A stretch of 37,080 nt of DNA from Bacteroides sp. (GCA_021203515.1 JAJQAY010000009.1:1-37080), one strand, 5' to 3'. Positions 14,873-25,194 are shown, counted from the stretch's first letter. The notes: a model not told the origin generated them from the letters alone. A program made the numbers and translations.

Positions 14873-16297
14873 ATGATTACATTTACGCTTTGCCTGCTGG
14901 CATTGATAGCGGGTTATTTTGTTTATGGACGTTTTATTGAGCGTGTTTTCGGACCGGACGACCGCAAGACGCCTGCCCTGACACGGGCGGACGGAGTGGA
15001 CTATATCCCGCTGCCTACGTGGAAAATCTTTATGATACAATTCCTGAACATTGCGGGGTTGGGGCCTATCTTCGGTGCCATCATTGGGGCCAAGTTCGGA
15101 ACGGCATCCTATCTGTGGATAGTGCTGGGTAGTATCTTTGCCGGTGCGGTGCACGATTATTTTGCCGGTATGCTTTCCCTGCGTCATGATGGGGAGAGCC
15201 TTCCGGAGATTATCGGTCGCTATCTGGGGCTGACCGCCAAGCAGGTGATGCGCGGCTTTACCGTTCTTCTGATGATATTGGTGGGCTCCGTATTTGTGGC
15301 TGGACCTGCCGGACTGCTGGCAAGCCTGACGCCCGAAACGCTGGATGCCACTTTCTGGATTATGATTGTTTTTGTTTATTATGTGCTTGCCACGCTGTTG
15401 CCCGTAGATAAGATTATCGGGAAGATATATCCGCTGTTCGCCATCGCATTGCTTTTTATGGCGGTGGGCATTCTGGTGATGCTCTATGTGCATCATCCGG
15501 CGTTGCCGGAACTGTGGGACGGATTGCAGAACACGCATCCCAATGCGGCTGCGCTCCCCATCTTCCCCATCATGTTCGTAAGCATCGCATGTGGTGCCAT
15601 CAGTGGTTTTCATGCCACGCAAAGCCCGTTGATGGCGCGTTGCATGACGAGCGAGCGCCACGGGCACCCCGTCTTCTACGGAGCCATGATAACCGAGGGT
15701 ATCGTCGCCCTTATCTGGGCTGCCGCCGCCACTTATTTCTTCCATCGGAACGGGATGGGAGAGAATAACGCCGCCGTTATTGTCAATGCGATAACCAAGG
15801 AATGGCTGGGCACTGTGGGCGGCATACTGGCTATCTTGGGAGTGATTGCCGCTCCCATCACCAGCGGTGACACGGCATTTCGTTCGGCACGGCTTATCGT
15901 TGCCGATTTCCTGGGGATGGAACAAAAGTCAATGCGCCGGCGTTTAATTATATGTGTGCCGATGTTTCTCGTGGCTATCGGGCTGTTGCTGTACAGCTTG
16001 CGCGACAAGAACGGCTTCGATATGATTTGGCGCTACTTTGCATGGGCCAACCAGACCTTATCCGTCTTTACGCTGTGGGCTATAACGGTGTATCTGGCGC
16101 GTGCCTGGAAAGCCTATTACCTGACGTTGATACCTGCTTTTTTCATGACCTGTGTCTGTACGACTTATATCTGCATAGCTCCCGAAGGTTTCGGGTTGCC
16201 TCACATGGTTTCTTACGGTATCGGGGGAGCTAGCGTGCTGATAGCTATGGTGTGGTTCGTCGTCTGGAAGTTTAAACAAGCTAAAACTCTTAATTGA
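14873..16297 (+). CDS. cstA: CstA-family carbon starvation / pyruvate transporter
   Basis: 474 residues, many membrane-spanning segments starting at the N-terminus (MITFTLCLLALIAGYFVYG). Family hallmarks are FIERVFGPDDR, PLPTWKIFMIQFLNIAGLGP, SYLWIVLGSIFAGAVHDYF and the late SGDTAFRSARL. CstA proteins import pyruvate or peptides in the inner membrane when carbon is scarce. The length agrees with the short Bacteroides form rather than the roughly 700-residue enterobacterial form. The stop overlaps the start of the next small gene (TGATG), so the two are coupled. The frame is intact. Confidence 0.9.
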   Translation: MITFTLCLLALIAGYFVYGRFIERVFGPDDRKTPALTRADGVDYIPLPTWKIFMIQFLNIAGLGPIFGAIIGAKFGTASYLWIVLGSIFAGAVHDYFAGMLSLRHDGESLPEIIGRYLGLTAKQVMRGFTVLLMILVGSVFVAGPAGLLASLTPETLDATFWIMIVFVYYVLATLLPVDKIIGKIYPLFAIALLFMAVGILVMLYVHHPALPELWDGLQNTHPNAAALPIFPIMFVSIACGAISGFHATQSPLMARCMTSERHGHPVFYGAMITEGIVALIWAAAATYFFHRNGMGENNAAVIVNAITKEWLGTVGGILAILGVIAAPITSGDTAFRSARLIVADFLGMEQKSMRRRLIICVPMFLVAIGLLLYSLRDKNGFDMIWRYFAWANQTLSVFTLWAITVYLARAWKAYYLTLIPAFFMTCVCTTYICIAPEGFGLPHMVSYGIGGASVLIAMVWFVVWKFKQAKTLN

Positions 16298-16524
16298 TGA
16301 AGAAAATAAAGAAATCTACCGGGCTGACTATAGCCCTGCTTATTTATGTTTCTGCAACTGCGGCTTATTTCCTTCCGCGTAATACGGAAATCAGTAATAC
16401 GGAGAAATACGTCACGGTGGCGGCTTCGTATGTCATTGTACTTGTGTTGTGGCTGGTGCTTCGCAAGAAGGAGGAGTTGCAGCGGAAACGTCGTGAGGAA
16501 GATGAGAAAAGGAAAGAACTATAA
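16297..16524 (+). CDS. Small two-helix membrane protein coupled to cstA
   Basis: 75 residues from ATG 16297, which shares a base with the cstA stop. Two membrane segments (about 8-27 and 40-58) are followed by a highly charged tail rich in Lys, Arg and Glu. I do not recognise a family. Overlap with cstA suggests an accessory subunit or regulator of the transporter (inference). Confidence 0.7.
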   Translation: MKKIKKSTGLTIALLIYVSATAAYFLPRNTEISNTEKYVTVAASYVIVLVLWLVLRKKEELQRKRREEDEKRKEL

Positions 16525-16549
16525 TTATTCACTCAAAAATTGAAACAAG

Positions 16550-17029
16550 ATGAAAAGACTAGCATTACTTGTATGCCTGCTGATAGGCACTTTGGCTGCC
16601 CATGCGCAGTTTGAAAAGGGGAAATGGTTTGTTAATCCTTCCATTACCGGATTGAACCTTTCATATAATACGGATACGAATAAAGCCTCCTTCGGACTCG
16701 AAGCCAAGGGTGGTGCGTTCCTGGTAGATAATGTGGCGTTGCTGGTGCGTGCCGGTGCCAAATGGCAAGGCGGTGGTACGGATGTCTATACGCTGGGTGT
16801 TGGCGGACGTTACTACTTCGATGCGATTGGCGTTTTCCTGGGAGCCGACCTTAACATAAACCGTTGGGATTGGGACGGAGGTGACAGAACCCGTATCGGT
16901 TTCGGGGCGGAAGCCGGTTATGCTTTCTTCCTCTCGCACACGGTGACTATCGAACCGGCTGTTTTCTGGGATGTCAATAAAGACCGTTCGGAATTCGGAC
17001 TGAAAGTAGGGTTTGGTTTCTACTTCTGA
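16550..17029 (+). CDS. Small outer-membrane beta-barrel protein
   Basis: 159 residues. The signal peptide MKRLALLVCLLIGTLAAHAQ is cleaved after AHA. The rest alternates polar and hydrophobic residues as a barrel of roughly eight strands (GGRYYFDAIGVFLGADLNIN, IGFGAEAGYAFFL) and ends in GLKVGFGFYF, with the C-terminal aromatic expected for outer-membrane insertion. The gene lies 25 bp after the small membrane gene and probably shares its transcript. No specific function can be assigned. Confidence 0.8.
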   Translation: MKRLALLVCLLIGTLAAHAQFEKGKWFVNPSITGLNLSYNTDTNKASFGLEAKGGAFLVDNVALLVRAGAKWQGGGTDVYTLGVGGRYYFDAIGVFLGADLNINRWDWDGGDRTRIGFGAEAGYAFFLSHTVTIEPAVFWDVNKDRSEFGLKVGFGFYF

Positions 17030-17053
17030 TAGTTGGAAAAATCCGGAATATTC

Positions 17054-17085
17054 TTTGCTTCCTATTTATTTTAGCTTTACTTTTG
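17054..17085 (+). promoter_or_regulatory. Promoter of the toxin-antitoxin pair
   Basis: TTTG (17054-17057), 20 bp, TACTTTTG (17078-17085): exact Bacteroides consensus. The predicted start is about 17092, 17 bases before the antitoxin ATG. Confidence 0.75.
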
Positions 17086-17108
17086 TAGAAATAAAAAACA
17101 GCAACAGT

Positions 17109-17324
17109 ATGGCTGAAAAATCATATAAACCGCAAAAAGATAAACCAATGCAAGTTAATGAACCTGCAGCCGTTTATCAACGTGTGCCTGCAGGAGAAGC
17201 CGCATTGTATGTGCCTACCGAATATGAGCAGGAGATAATCATGTGTTCTGAAAAGGATTTGGAGGAAGGTCGATACTGTACGCAGGAAGAAATGGATAAA
17301 AAAGTGGCAGAATGGCTGAGTTAG
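17109..17324 (+). CDS. Putative antitoxin of a RelBE/ParDE-type pair
   Basis: 71 residues (MAEKSYKPQKDKP to EEMDKKVAEWLS), charged, with a probable helical C-terminus (EEMDKKVAEWL) that could wrap the toxin. The ATG at 17109 is chosen because it follows the consensus promoter at the right distance. It overlaps the toxin by 13 bases, the usual antitoxin-first arrangement. No clear DNA-binding fold is visible; the call rests mainly on its partner and layout. Confidence 0.65.
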   Translation: MAEKSYKPQKDKPMQVNEPAAVYQRVPAGEAALYVPTEYEQEIIMCSEKDLEEGRYCTQEEMDKKVAEWLS

Positions 17325-17617
17325 AAATAATTTGGTCTGATACTGCATCTGCTGTTCTTCATAAAATTCTGACTTTCTATAATGTAAGGAACGGGAATAC
17401 GAAATATAGTCATTCAGTTTACGCTATGGTGAATGATATGCTGAGGTTGGTGGCTAAGTATCCTTATATGTACAGAGCTACCTTTATACCTGACGTTCGT
17501 GTTTTTCACTGTGATTACTTTAGGATATATTACAGAGTATTGGAGAAGTCTATTTTTGTTGAGGCGGTTTTTGATACTCGGCAAAATCCGGAAAAGGCTC
17601 CTTTTGGAGAAACTTAA
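17312..17617 (+). CDS. RelE/ParE-family toxin
   Basis: 101 residues. It has the small alpha-beta pattern of the RelE/ParE superfamily: an N-terminal strand (LEIIWSDTAS), a helix pair, then strands around VRVFHCDYFRIYYRVLEKSI and a final FVEAVFDTRQNP. RelE members cut mRNA on the ribosome and ParE members poison gyrase; sequence alone does not separate them here. It overlaps the putative antitoxin and is followed by a strong terminator. The frame is intact. Confidence 0.75.
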   Translation: MAELEIIWSDTASAVLHKILTFYNVRNGNTKYSHSVYAMVNDMLRLVAKYPYMYRATFIPDVRVFHCDYFRIYYRVLEKSIFVEAVFDTRQNPEKAPFGET

Positions 17618-17645
17618 AAATTAGAAGTCAAGCGCTTATACAAAA

Positions 17646-17675
17646 CGTCCCGTTTGCTATTCGGCAAGCGGGACG
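17646..17675. terminator. Bidirectional terminator between toxin and uvrA
   Basis: The 12-bp stem CGTCCCGTTTGC / GCAAGCGGGACG (one G-T wobble) has a 6-base loop and is followed by ATATTTTT on the plus side and TTTTG on the minus side. It serves both convergent genes. Confidence 0.85.
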
Positions 17676-17702
17676 ATATTTTTCTCATTCTGTTCTTTTT
17701 GG

Positions 17703-20474
17703 TTACTTCAGCTTTTCTTTCAGGAACTGTCCCGTATAACTCGTTTCGCATGCCGCTACTTCCTCCGGTGTGCCGGTGGCTACGATGTACCCGCCTTTGT
17801 CTCCACCTTCGGGACCCAGGTCGATAACGTGTTCGGCACACTTCACTACATCCAAATTGTGCTCTATGATGACGATGGAGTGGCCGCGACGTATCAGGGC
17901 ATCGAAGGCTTCGAGCAGCTTGCGGATGTCATGGAAGTGCAGGCCAGTGGTAGGCTCGTCGAAGATGAAGAGCGTAGGGTCGGCTTTCTCCATACTTAGA
18001 TAGTAAGCCAGCTTCACGCGCTGGTTCTCGCCACCGGAAAGGGTGGAGGAGGATTGCCCGAGCTTGATATAGCCCAAACCGACGTCTTGCAAAGGCTGCA
18101 AACGTTTTACGATTTTCTTCTGTCCGTGCAAGGTGAAGAACTCGATGGCTTGGCTGACTGTCATTTCAAGTACGTCATAGATGTTGGCGTCGTGAAACTT
18201 TACTTCCAATGTATCCGCCTTAAAGCGTTTGCCGTGACAAGACTCGCACTCCAGCACAAGGTCTGCCATAAACTGCATCTCTACCGTGATGGTGCCTTCG
18301 CCCTTACACTCTTCGCAACGGCCGCCTTCGCTGTTGAAACTGAAATGTCCGGCACTGTAACCCATCTGCTTGGCAAGCGGCTGCTCCGCCCATAGTTTGC
18401 GGATTTCGTCGTAAGCCTTGATGTAGGTCACGGGGTTGGAACGGGAGGACTTGCCGATAGGGTTCTGGTCTACAAACTCCACGTTGCGCAGGTTGCGCAA
18501 GTCTCCGCCGATGGAGACAAACTCGCCGGGACGTTCGCTGCACTCGTCCAACTCGCGCTTCAGGGCACGGAAGAAGATGTCGCGCACCAAAGTACTCTTA
18601 CCTGAACCGGATACGCCGGTCACTACGGTCATTACATTCAGCGGGAAACGCACGTCCACACCTTTCAGGTTGTTTTCGCGGGCACCGGTAATTTCGATAT
18701 ATTGGTTCCACGGGCGGCGGCTTTCGGGCACGGGAATTGTCTCTTCGCCCAGGAGGTAGCGGACGGTGTAGCTGTCGCTGCCTTTCTGCAAATTCTTCAT
18801 GTCTCCCTGGTAGACGACTTGTCCGCCCAAGCGTCCGGCTTTGGGGCCGATGTCGATGATGTAATCGGCAGTACGGATGATTTCTTCGTCATGCTCTACA
18901 ACGACCACTGTGTTGCCCAGTTGCTGCAACTGGCGCAGTACGTGTATCAGCTTGTCCGTGTCGCGGCTGTGCAGCCCGATGCTCGGTTCGTCGAGGATAT
19001 AAAGGCTGCCTACCAGGCTGCTTTCCAGAGAGGTGGCGAGGTTGATGCGCTGGCTTTCACCACCGGACAGGGAGTTGCTGAGGCGGTTCAGGGTAAGGTA
19101 TCCCAACCCTACGTCCAGAAGGAATTGGATGCGGTTGGTGATTTCCAGCAGGATGCGGCGGGCAACGTCGGCATCGTGGCTGTCCAGCTTCAGATTGTCG
19201 AAGAAGAGTTTCAGTTCGGTGATGGGCAAGTCTACCAGTTCGGAGATATTGCGTCCGCCTACTTTGACGTAGCCCGCTTTGGGCTTCAACCTTGTGCCGT
19301 GGCATGTGGGGCAAAGGGTTTTGCCGCGGTAACGCGCCAGCATGACACGGTATTGTATTTTGTATTGGTTCTCCTGCACCATCTTGAAGAAGGCGTTGAT
19401 GCCTTCGAAATAGCGGGTTCCTTCCCATAACATCCGGCGTTGTTCGTCCGTCAGTTGGTAGTAGGGAGTGAAAATGGGGAAGCCGGCCTTTTCCGCACCG
19501 CGTATAACCATGTCCTTCCATTCGCCCATCTTGTCGCCGCGCCAACACACTACGGCGCCGTCATATACGGAGAGCGAACGGTTGGGAATGACCAGATGCT
19601 CGTCGATGCCGATGACACGGCCGAAGCCTTCACATTCGGGACAGGCTCCGATGGGAGAGTTGAAGGAAAACATCTGGTCGTTGGGCTCTTCGAACGTGAT
19701 GCCGTCTGCCTCGAACTTAGTGCTGAAACGGTAGAGGCAGGTGGTGCCGTCCGATTGATAGAAGCGCAGTAGACAGGTACCGTCGCTTTCGTATATGGCG
19801 GTTTCGGCTGAGTCTGTCAGGCGGCTGATGGCATCCTTTTCCTTCGATGCCGTCATGCGGTCTATCAGCAGGAATATCGTATCGCCTTTTTTAGGCTTGT
19901 ATTCATCGATGCGTATCATTTCACCGTTCACCTCCAACCGATTAAAGCCCTGCTTCATGTCTATCTCCAGTTGCTGTTGAAGTGTGCGGTCTTCGCGCAG
20001 CAATATCGGGGCGAGCACTGTGTAGCGGGTACCTTCCGGATATTCGAGCATACAGTTCACGATGTCTTCGGTGGAATGCTTCTTCACTTCTTGTCCGCTG
20101 ACGGGGCTGAACGTGCGGCCGATGCGGGCGTAAAGCAGGCGCAGATATTCGTAGATTTCGGTCGACGTGCCTACGGTGGAACGCGGATTGCAGCTGCTCA
20201 CCTTCTGCTCGATGGCGATGGCGGGTGGTATGCCTTTGATGAAGTCACATTCCGGTTTGCTCATACGCCCCAGGAATTGGCGGGCGTAGCTGCTGAGGCT
20301 CTCCACATAGCGGCGTTGTCCTTCGGCATAGATAGTATCGAATGCAAGTGAAGATTTGCCGGAACCGGACAAGCCGGTGATGACTACAAGTTTATTACGG
20401 GGGATTTCTACATCAATGTTCTTGAGGTTATTGACACGAGCTCCTTTTATGATAATAGATGTATTTTCTGCCAT
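17703..20474 (-). CDS. uvrA: Excinuclease ABC subunit UvrA
   Basis: 923 residues from the ATG at 20474 ([19 protein letters not shown]). This start is preferred over one 11 codons earlier because a -7 promoter box lies at 20505-20512. UvrA is the damage-sensing ATPase of nucleotide excision repair. Visible features: first Walker [10 protein letters not shown] (about 34-42), zinc-site cysteines CPECEGFG and [11 protein letters not shown], signature [12 protein letters not shown], second Walker [10 protein letters not shown], zinc finger CEECKGEG with CESCHGKRF, and second signature [12 protein letters not shown]. Full length, no frame defect. Confidence 0.97.
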   Translation of the reverse strand: MAENTSIIIKGARVNNLKNIDVEIPRNKLVVITGLSGSGKSSLAFDTIYAEGQRRYVESLSSYARQFLGRMSKPECDFIKGIPPAIAIEQKVSSCNPRSTVGTSTEIYEYLRLLYARIGRTFSPVSGQEVKKHSTEDIVNCMLEYPEGTRYTVLAPILLREDRTLQQQLEIDMKQGFNRLEVNGEMIRIDEYKPKKGDTIFLLIDRMTASKEKDAISRLTDSAETAIYESDGTCLLRFYQSDGTTCLYRFSTKFEADGITFEEPNDQMFSFNSPIGACPECEGFGRVIGIDEHLVIPNRSLSVYDGAVVCWRGDKMGEWKDMVIRGAEKAGFPIFTPYYQLTDEQRRMLWEGTRYFEGINAFFKMVQENQYKIQYRVMLARYRGKTLCPTCHGTRLKPKAGYVKVGGRNISELVDLPITELKLFFDNLKLDSHDADVARRILLEITNRIQFLLDVGLGYLTLNRLSNSLSGGESQRINLATSLESSLVGSLYILDEPSIGLHSRDTDKLIHVLRQLQQLGNTVVVVEHDEEIIRTADYIIDIGPKAGRLGGQVVYQGDMKNLQKGSDSYTVRYLLGEETIPVPESRRPWNQYIEITGARENNLKGVDVRFPLNVMTVVTGVSGSGKSTLVRDIFFRALKRELDECSERPGEFVSIGGDLRNLRNVEFVDQNPIGKSSRSNPVTYIKAYDEIRKLWAEQPLAKQMGYSAGHFSFNSEGGRCEECKGEGTITVEMQFMADLVLECESCHGKRFKADTLEVKFHDANIYDVLEMTVSQAIEFFTLHGQKKIVKRLQPLQDVGLGYIKLGQSSSTLSGGENQRVKLAYYLSMEKADPTLFIFDEPTTGLHFHDIRKLLEAFDALIRRGHSIVIIEHNLDVVKCAEHVIDLGPEGGDKGGYIVATGTPEEVAACETSYTGQFLKEKLK

Positions 20475-20504
20475 GATTAGGTCACTTAAGTGATTTTGAA
20501 TTTG

Positions 20505-20512
20505 CAAAGATA
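20505..20512 (-). promoter_or_regulatory. uvrA promoter (-7 box)
   Basis: Minus-strand TATCTTTG fits TAnnTTTG. The predicted start is near 20498, so the leader is about 24 bases. No clear -33 box was seen. Confidence 0.5.
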
Positions 20513-20636
20513 ACTACTACCGCGAAAAATCCTATCAGATTGGCAAGGTTAAGATTTGTTATACTTTCTGATGACTGCAAATTATCTTTAAATAAAAGCA
20601 CTAAATTCGCCTTTAATTCCTTAATTAATTATTGAC

Positions 20637-22492
20637 ATGATAAAGCGTAATGCTAAATGGTTACTTTTTGTGTTGCTGCTAGGACTGGCTCCTTGCATTT
20701 CGGCTGCCGACCTTCATAAGGAAATGAAGATACAACTGAATGATACGGCACAGATAGAGTAGATGTATGATAGTTTGATATCCCGTTATTACGGATTGGG
20801 AAATATCGACAGCCTTAAACTGGTGACCTATGAATATATGGACTGGTGCCTGAAATGCAATAAGCCGGAAAACCGTTATATGAAATGGCGTCAATATATC
20901 CAGCGTATGACTGAGAAAGGGATGCAGGAAGAGGCCATTGCCGAAACCGCCCTCCTGCATCAGGATGCCGAACAGGCAAAGAGCAAATACGGGCTGGCTT
21001 GCGGTGAAATGTGTATCGGATATAATCATCGTGTCTTTTCCAATAATGTGAAACTGTGTATCGAATGCTATAATAATGCCCTGAAACTTTTTGAAGGCGG
21101 CAAGTATTACCGGGATGCTTATGTCGTATTGCTTAATATTATTCAGACCTATCTATCACGTAGTGAGTATGCCGAAGGTCAAAAGTATCTGGACAAGTTG
21201 GAACAGTTGGAAGAAAAACTGAGTAAGGAAAAGGTCGAAATAGATGCGTCTTTGCATTTGCGCTTTTATGAGTTTCGCGTAATTATCTTATTGGCGAGTG
21301 AAGGCAAAGAAGCCGCTGCCCCATTTATAGAGAAAACCGACCGGTACTATCGGCAAAATCCCGGGAGTTCGACTCCAGAGGCATGGTTTGCTTATAAGAT
21401 AATGTGTTGCCGTATTCTGGGGAATTTGAAAGGAAATATCGCTTATGTGGACTCTCTGATGAATTATCAGAGTACAGTGGGGATGTGCTATCCTTATAAT
21501 TATGTGATGAAAGCCGACTTGCAGGCACAATTGGGAGACTACCGTGCGGCTTATCACAGTTATGCAACTTATGCACAGGTGAGTGACTCCATACGTAAAG
21601 TCGAGTTGGATGAACAGCTGAATAAATATACCGCCCAGTTTGAGGTAGACCGGCTGAAGATGGAAAAACTGGAACTGAGTGTCAAATCGAATAAGGATAA
21701 GCTGACGATGGCTTTGATTGGCGGCGGGGTGATTTTGGTTTTGCTGTTGCTTATCACCTATCTGTATATCCGCAGTCTCACGATGAATCGTAATCTGGAA
21801 GCCGCACGCAAGGCGGTGCTAAAAATGAGCCAGGTCAAAAGTTCCTTTATCCAGCATATCACCCATGAAATACGTACTCCGCTAAATTCGATTGTCGGCT
21901 TCTCTACATTGTTGGCAGAGGGAGGATTAGAAGACAGCGAAAAGAAAGAATATGCAGCTCAGGTGGGGAGTAACAATACTTATTTGCTCGGTTTGATGGA
22001 GAATATCCTGACGATTGCCGATATGGACTCGCAAATGCTGAATATGCCGAAAGAAGAGGTAAATGTAAGTGCATGTTGTGAGGAGTGCGCCGAACATTTC
22101 CGCCCTGCTTTGGGAACGGATGTCAGATTGGAATGCATACCTTCTCCGAATGTTTCTACTGTTTATGCTGTCCGTTAGTGGTTGAAGATTGTGTTGATGG
22201 CTTTGCTGGATAATGCAGTGAAGTTTACGGAGAAAGGGTTCATTCGTGTTTCTTATAAAGAGGATAACCCCCGTCATATGCTGTGTCTTATGATAGAAGA
22301 CTCCGGTATCGGTATAAACCAGGAGGATACCGAACATATCTTTGAACATTTTTTAAAGTAGATACTTTCACAAAAGGTTCGGGACTGGGCCTTGCCATTG
22401 CCCGTGAGATTATGGATATGGCAGGTGGTTGTATTTATCTGGATAAGACTTATCAGGACGGTTGCCGCTTCATTGTAGAGTGGCCGTTATAG
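20637..22492 (+). pseudogene. TPR-type sensor histidine kinase, two stops and one frameshift
   Basis: About 618 codons. A signal peptide, a helical TPR-like sensor region (about 45-350), a membrane segment (LIGGGVILVLLLLITYLYI), HisKA with HEIRTPLNSIVGF (phospho-acceptor about His410), then an ATPase domain: N box LDNAVKFTEKG, G1 EDSGIGI and G2 GSGLGLAIA. Three defects: in-frame TAG at 20760-20762 and at 22176-22178, and a missing T in the T6 at 22349-22354 (repair gives FFKVDTFTKGSGLGL). Both TAGs could come from CAG (Gln). No response regulator is adjacent. The gene ends 52 bp before an intact hydrolase. Confidence 0.85.
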
Positions 22493-22513
22493 AACTTTTC
22501 CCGTTTTATTTAC

Positions 22514-22521
22514 TATCTTTG
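22514..22521 (+). promoter_or_regulatory. Possible promoter (-7 box) of hydrolase B
   Basis: TATCTTTG fits TAnnTTTG, 24 bp before the ATG at 22545. No convincing -33 box. Confidence 0.45.
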
Positions 22522-22544
22522 CCGCAATAAAACATCAGAATGAA

Positions 22545-24053
22545 ATGAAAGCAAGAACCCTTCTCTTTTTATTGTCTTTGTGCCTTTTGCCGTGGATGGC
22601 AAAAGCGCAATCATCATCTTCCGTATATCCAAAACGTGAATTTCGTGCAGCATGGATACAAGCAGTGAACGGACAGTTCCGCGGCGTTCCGACCGAGAAA
22701 TTGAAACAGACATTGATAGACCAACTGAATTCATTGCAGGGAGCAGGTATCAATGCTATAATATTTCAGGTGCGCCCTGAGGCCGATGCACTTTATGCTT
22801 CGCAATACGAACCGTGGAGCCGCTTTCTGACCGGAGTGCAAGGCCAGGCTCCTGTACCTTATTGGGACCCGATGCAGTTTATGATTGAGGAATGCCATAA
22901 GCGGGGAATGGAGTTTCATGCGTGGATTAATCCTTATCGCGTAAAGACTTCGCTGAAGAATGAACTTGCTCCTGTCCATATTTATAATAGTCATCCGGAG
23001 TGGTTTGTGACGTATGGCGATCAGCTCTATTTTGACCCGGCCCTTCCCGAAAGCCGCAATCATATTTGCAAGGTGGTGACCGACATTGTTTCCCGCTATG
23101 ATGTGGATGCCATTCATATGGACGATTACTTCTATCCTTATCCTGTCAAGGAGCTAGATTTCCCGGATGATGCAAGCTTTGCGCGTTATGGTGGTGGCTT
23201 TAGCAATAAAGCGGACTGGCGGCGCAGTAATGTAGATATTCTGATTCAAAAGATACACGAAACCATTCGCGGATTGAAGCCTTGGGTGAAATTTGGTGTC
23301 AGTCCTTTTGGTATCTACCGGAATGAGAGCAGCGATCCGCTGGGCAGCAAGACGAACGGATTGCAGAATTATGACGACTTGTATGCCGACGTGCTTCTGT
23401 GGGCACGAAAAGGATGGATTGATTATAATATTCCGCAGATATACTGGCAGATAGGACATCCTGCTGCAGACCATGAAACATTGGTGCAGTGGTGGGCAAA
23501 GCATACGGAGAACCGTCCTTTGTTTATCGGGCAGTCTGTGATGAATACGGTTCAGAATGCCGACCCGCAAAATCCCTCCATCAATCAGCTTCCCCGCAAG
23601 ATGGCGCTGCAACGGGCTTATCAGACGATTGGCGGTAGTTGCCAGTGGCCTGCCAGTGCGGTGGTGGAGAATGCCGGCAAGTATCGGGATGCTTTGGTGG
23701 CCGAGTACCACAAGTATCCGGCTCTGCCTCCCGTATTCGACTTCATGGATAATGAAGCTCCGGACAAAGTGCGTAAAGTGAAGCCGGTGTGGACTGCCGA
23801 TGGTTATATTCTTTTCTGGACAGCGCCGAAGTTTGAGGATGAAATGAACCGCCCGATGCAATATGTGGTCTATCGCTTCGGCTCTAAAGAGAAAATAAAT
23901 ATTGATGATCCTTCGCACATCGTGGCCATTACGCGCGACACTTTCTATAAACTGCCTTACGAGAACGGGAAGACGAAATACCGCTATGTGGTAACGGCAC
24001 TCGACCGCCTGCATAATGAGTCGAGGTCGGTAGTGAAGAAAGTGAAGCTGTAA
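22545..24053 (+). CDS. Family 10-like glycosyl hydrolase (GHL10, DUF187) B
   Basis: 502 residues. The signal peptide MKARTLLFLLSLCLLPWMAK ends before AQSSSS. The barrel motifs parallel hydrolase A at 13305-14750: EFRAAWIQAVNG, INAIIFQVRPEAD, CHKRGMEFHAWINPYR, DVDAIHMDDYFYPY, VKFGVSPFGIY and LWARKGWIDYNIPQIYWQIG. The final 90 residues look like a fibronectin-type domain ending in a conserved ALDRLHNES motif. The substrate is unknown; cell-envelope or dietary glycan is likely. The frame is intact. A broken sensor kinase precedes it and a convergent ChrA gene follows. Confidence 0.87.
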   Translation: MKARTLLFLLSLCLLPWMAKAQSSSSVYPKREFRAAWIQAVNGQFRGVPTEKLKQTLIDQLNSLQGAGINAIIFQVRPEADALYASQYEPWSRFLTGVQGQAPVPYWDPMQFMIEECHKRGMEFHAWINPYRVKTSLKNELAPVHIYNSHPEWFVTYGDQLYFDPALPESRNHICKVVTDIVSRYDVDAIHMDDYFYPYPVKELDFPDDASFARYGGGFSNKADWRRSNVDILIQKIHETIRGLKPWVKFGVSPFGIYRNESSDPLGSKTNGLQNYDDLYADVLLWARKGWIDYNIPQIYWQIGHPAADHETLVQWWAKHTENRPLFIGQSVMNTVQNADPQNPSINQLPRKMALQRAYQTIGGSCQWPASAVVENAGKYRDALVAEYHKYPALPPVFDFMDNEAPDKVRKVKPVWTADGYILFWTAPKFEDEMNRPMQYVVYRFGSKEKINIDDPSHIVAITRDTFYKLPYENGKTKYRYVVTALDRLHNESRSVVKKVKL

Positions 24054-24066
24054 AGCATCGTTTTCT

Positions 24067-24615
24067 TTAGTAGAGTATCAGTCCGGCTATTCCGCAGGCT
24101 ATAATCATCAATATAGGGTTGGCTTTATATTTCTTGGTGCCGATGAAAGCAACAAGAAATATAATGCAACTGATGGTGAAAGAATATAAGTCTTCGTTGG
24201 GAGAGCTGAAGTTTTCCGTGTTCATCAGGACTAAAGCAGCCGATGCCAGCAAGCCCACTACTGCCGAGCGAAGTCCGCTGAATACGGCTTCTACAGCCGG
24301 ATGCTTCTGGTATTTCAGGAAGAATTTACTGATGGTGAGCATCAGGATAAATGAAGGCAATACTACGGCAAAAGTGGCAACAACCGAGCCCCACACGCTT
24401 CCTGTAGCCGTGAATCCTACGTAAGTGGCAGAGTTAATACCGATAGGTCCCGGCGTCATTTGACTGATAGCCACGATGTCTGTGAACTCCTGTGGGGTCA
24501 GCCAACCGTAGCGGGTGACTACTTCACCCTGTATCATGGAAAGCATTGCATATCCGCCACCAAAACCGAATAGCCCGATTTTAAAGAATATATAGAATAA
24601 CTGTAGAAATATCAT
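24067..24615 (-). CDS. Chromate transporter family (ChrA) subunit 2
   Basis: 182 residues, about five or six membrane segments. The CHR-domain signature is clear: FKIGLFGFGGGYAMLSMIQGE, then ISQMTPGPIGINSATYVGF. It is a single-domain short-chain ChrA; such proteins work as pairs encoded side by side, as here with 24652-25194, 36 bp upstream. Reported members export chromate, but the native substrate in gut Bacteroides is not known. The frame is intact. Confidence 0.85.
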   Translation of the reverse strand: MIFLQLFYIFFKIGLFGFGGGYAMLSMIQGEVVTRYGWLTPQEFTDIVAISQMTPGPIGINSATYVGFTATGSVWGSVVATFAVVLPSFILMLTISKFFLKYQKHPAVEAVFSGLRSAVVGLLASAALVLMNTENFSSPNEDLYSFTISCIIFLVAFIGTKKYKANPILMIIACGIAGLILY

Positions 24616-24651
24616 GCTGATAATGAGTTTATTAATTAATGATTGGTGATT

Positions 24652-25194
24652 TCAACTCTTAATTTGCCTTAGCTTTCCGTACAAGAAACCGCCTATGCCT
24701 GCTGCAATAATAATCCAGATGGGAGAGAAGCCCAGCAACCAGATAAGTAGTGCTGACACGATCGGTATCCAGATGTTGTAACGGTTAATCTTTGCCGATT
24801 TTGCCATACTGAATGTAGGTGCAGCTATCAGAGCCACTACCGCCGGGCGGATGCCTTTAAAAATACGTTCCACAATCGTATTGTCCTTGAAGTTATGAAA
24901 GAACAGTGCTATGGCAAGGATGATGAGGAATGACGGCAGTATAGTGCCTAGAGCTGTGATGATGCTTCCCCGTATTCCCCGTAAGCGATATCCGATAAAA
25001 ATCGAGATATTGACAGCAAGGATACCCGGAGCGGATTGGGAGATGGCAAGCAGGTCGATAAAATCCTCTTTGGCTATCCATTGGCGTTTGGTTACAATTT
25101 CGTTTTCTATTAACGGTACCATGGCATAACCGCCGCCAATGGTAAACGCTCCAATCTTGAAGAAAATAGAAAACGCTTCGGCATACATGTTCAT
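24652..25194 (-). CDS. Chromate transporter family (ChrA) subunit 1
   Basis: 180 residues. The CHR signature is FKIGAFTIGGGYAMVPLIENE, then ISQSAPGILAVNISIFIGYR, with several membrane helices. It forms the paired partner of 24067-24615. Its ATG lies 10 bp past the stop of the hybrid two-component regulator, and both face the same way, so all three genes are probably one transcript from the promoter at 29307-29338. The frame is intact. Confidence 0.85.
   Translation of the reverse strand: MNMYAEAFSIFFKIGAFTIGGGYAMVPLIENEIVTKRQWIAKEDFIDLLAISQSAPGILAVNISIFIGYRLRGIRGSIITALGTILPSFLIILAIALFFHNFKDNTIVERIFKGIRPAVVALIAAPTFSMAKSAKINRYNIWIPIVSALLIWLLGFSPIWIIIAAGIGGFLYGKLRQIKS

Noticed and set aside
14864..15925. 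353-codon minus-strand frame inside cstA
   Set aside because: The plus-strand CstA is a clear family member with membrane helices; the opposite frame is hydrophilic, without motifs, and ends at the same place as the cstA start.
20760..22178. Genetic code with TAG (or TAA) read as glutamine
   Set aside because: Three of the internal stops would fit Gln, but the barrel gene's internal stop is TAA, TAA ends many intact genes here, TAG also ends intact frames, and the same genes have frameshifts that recoding cannot explain.
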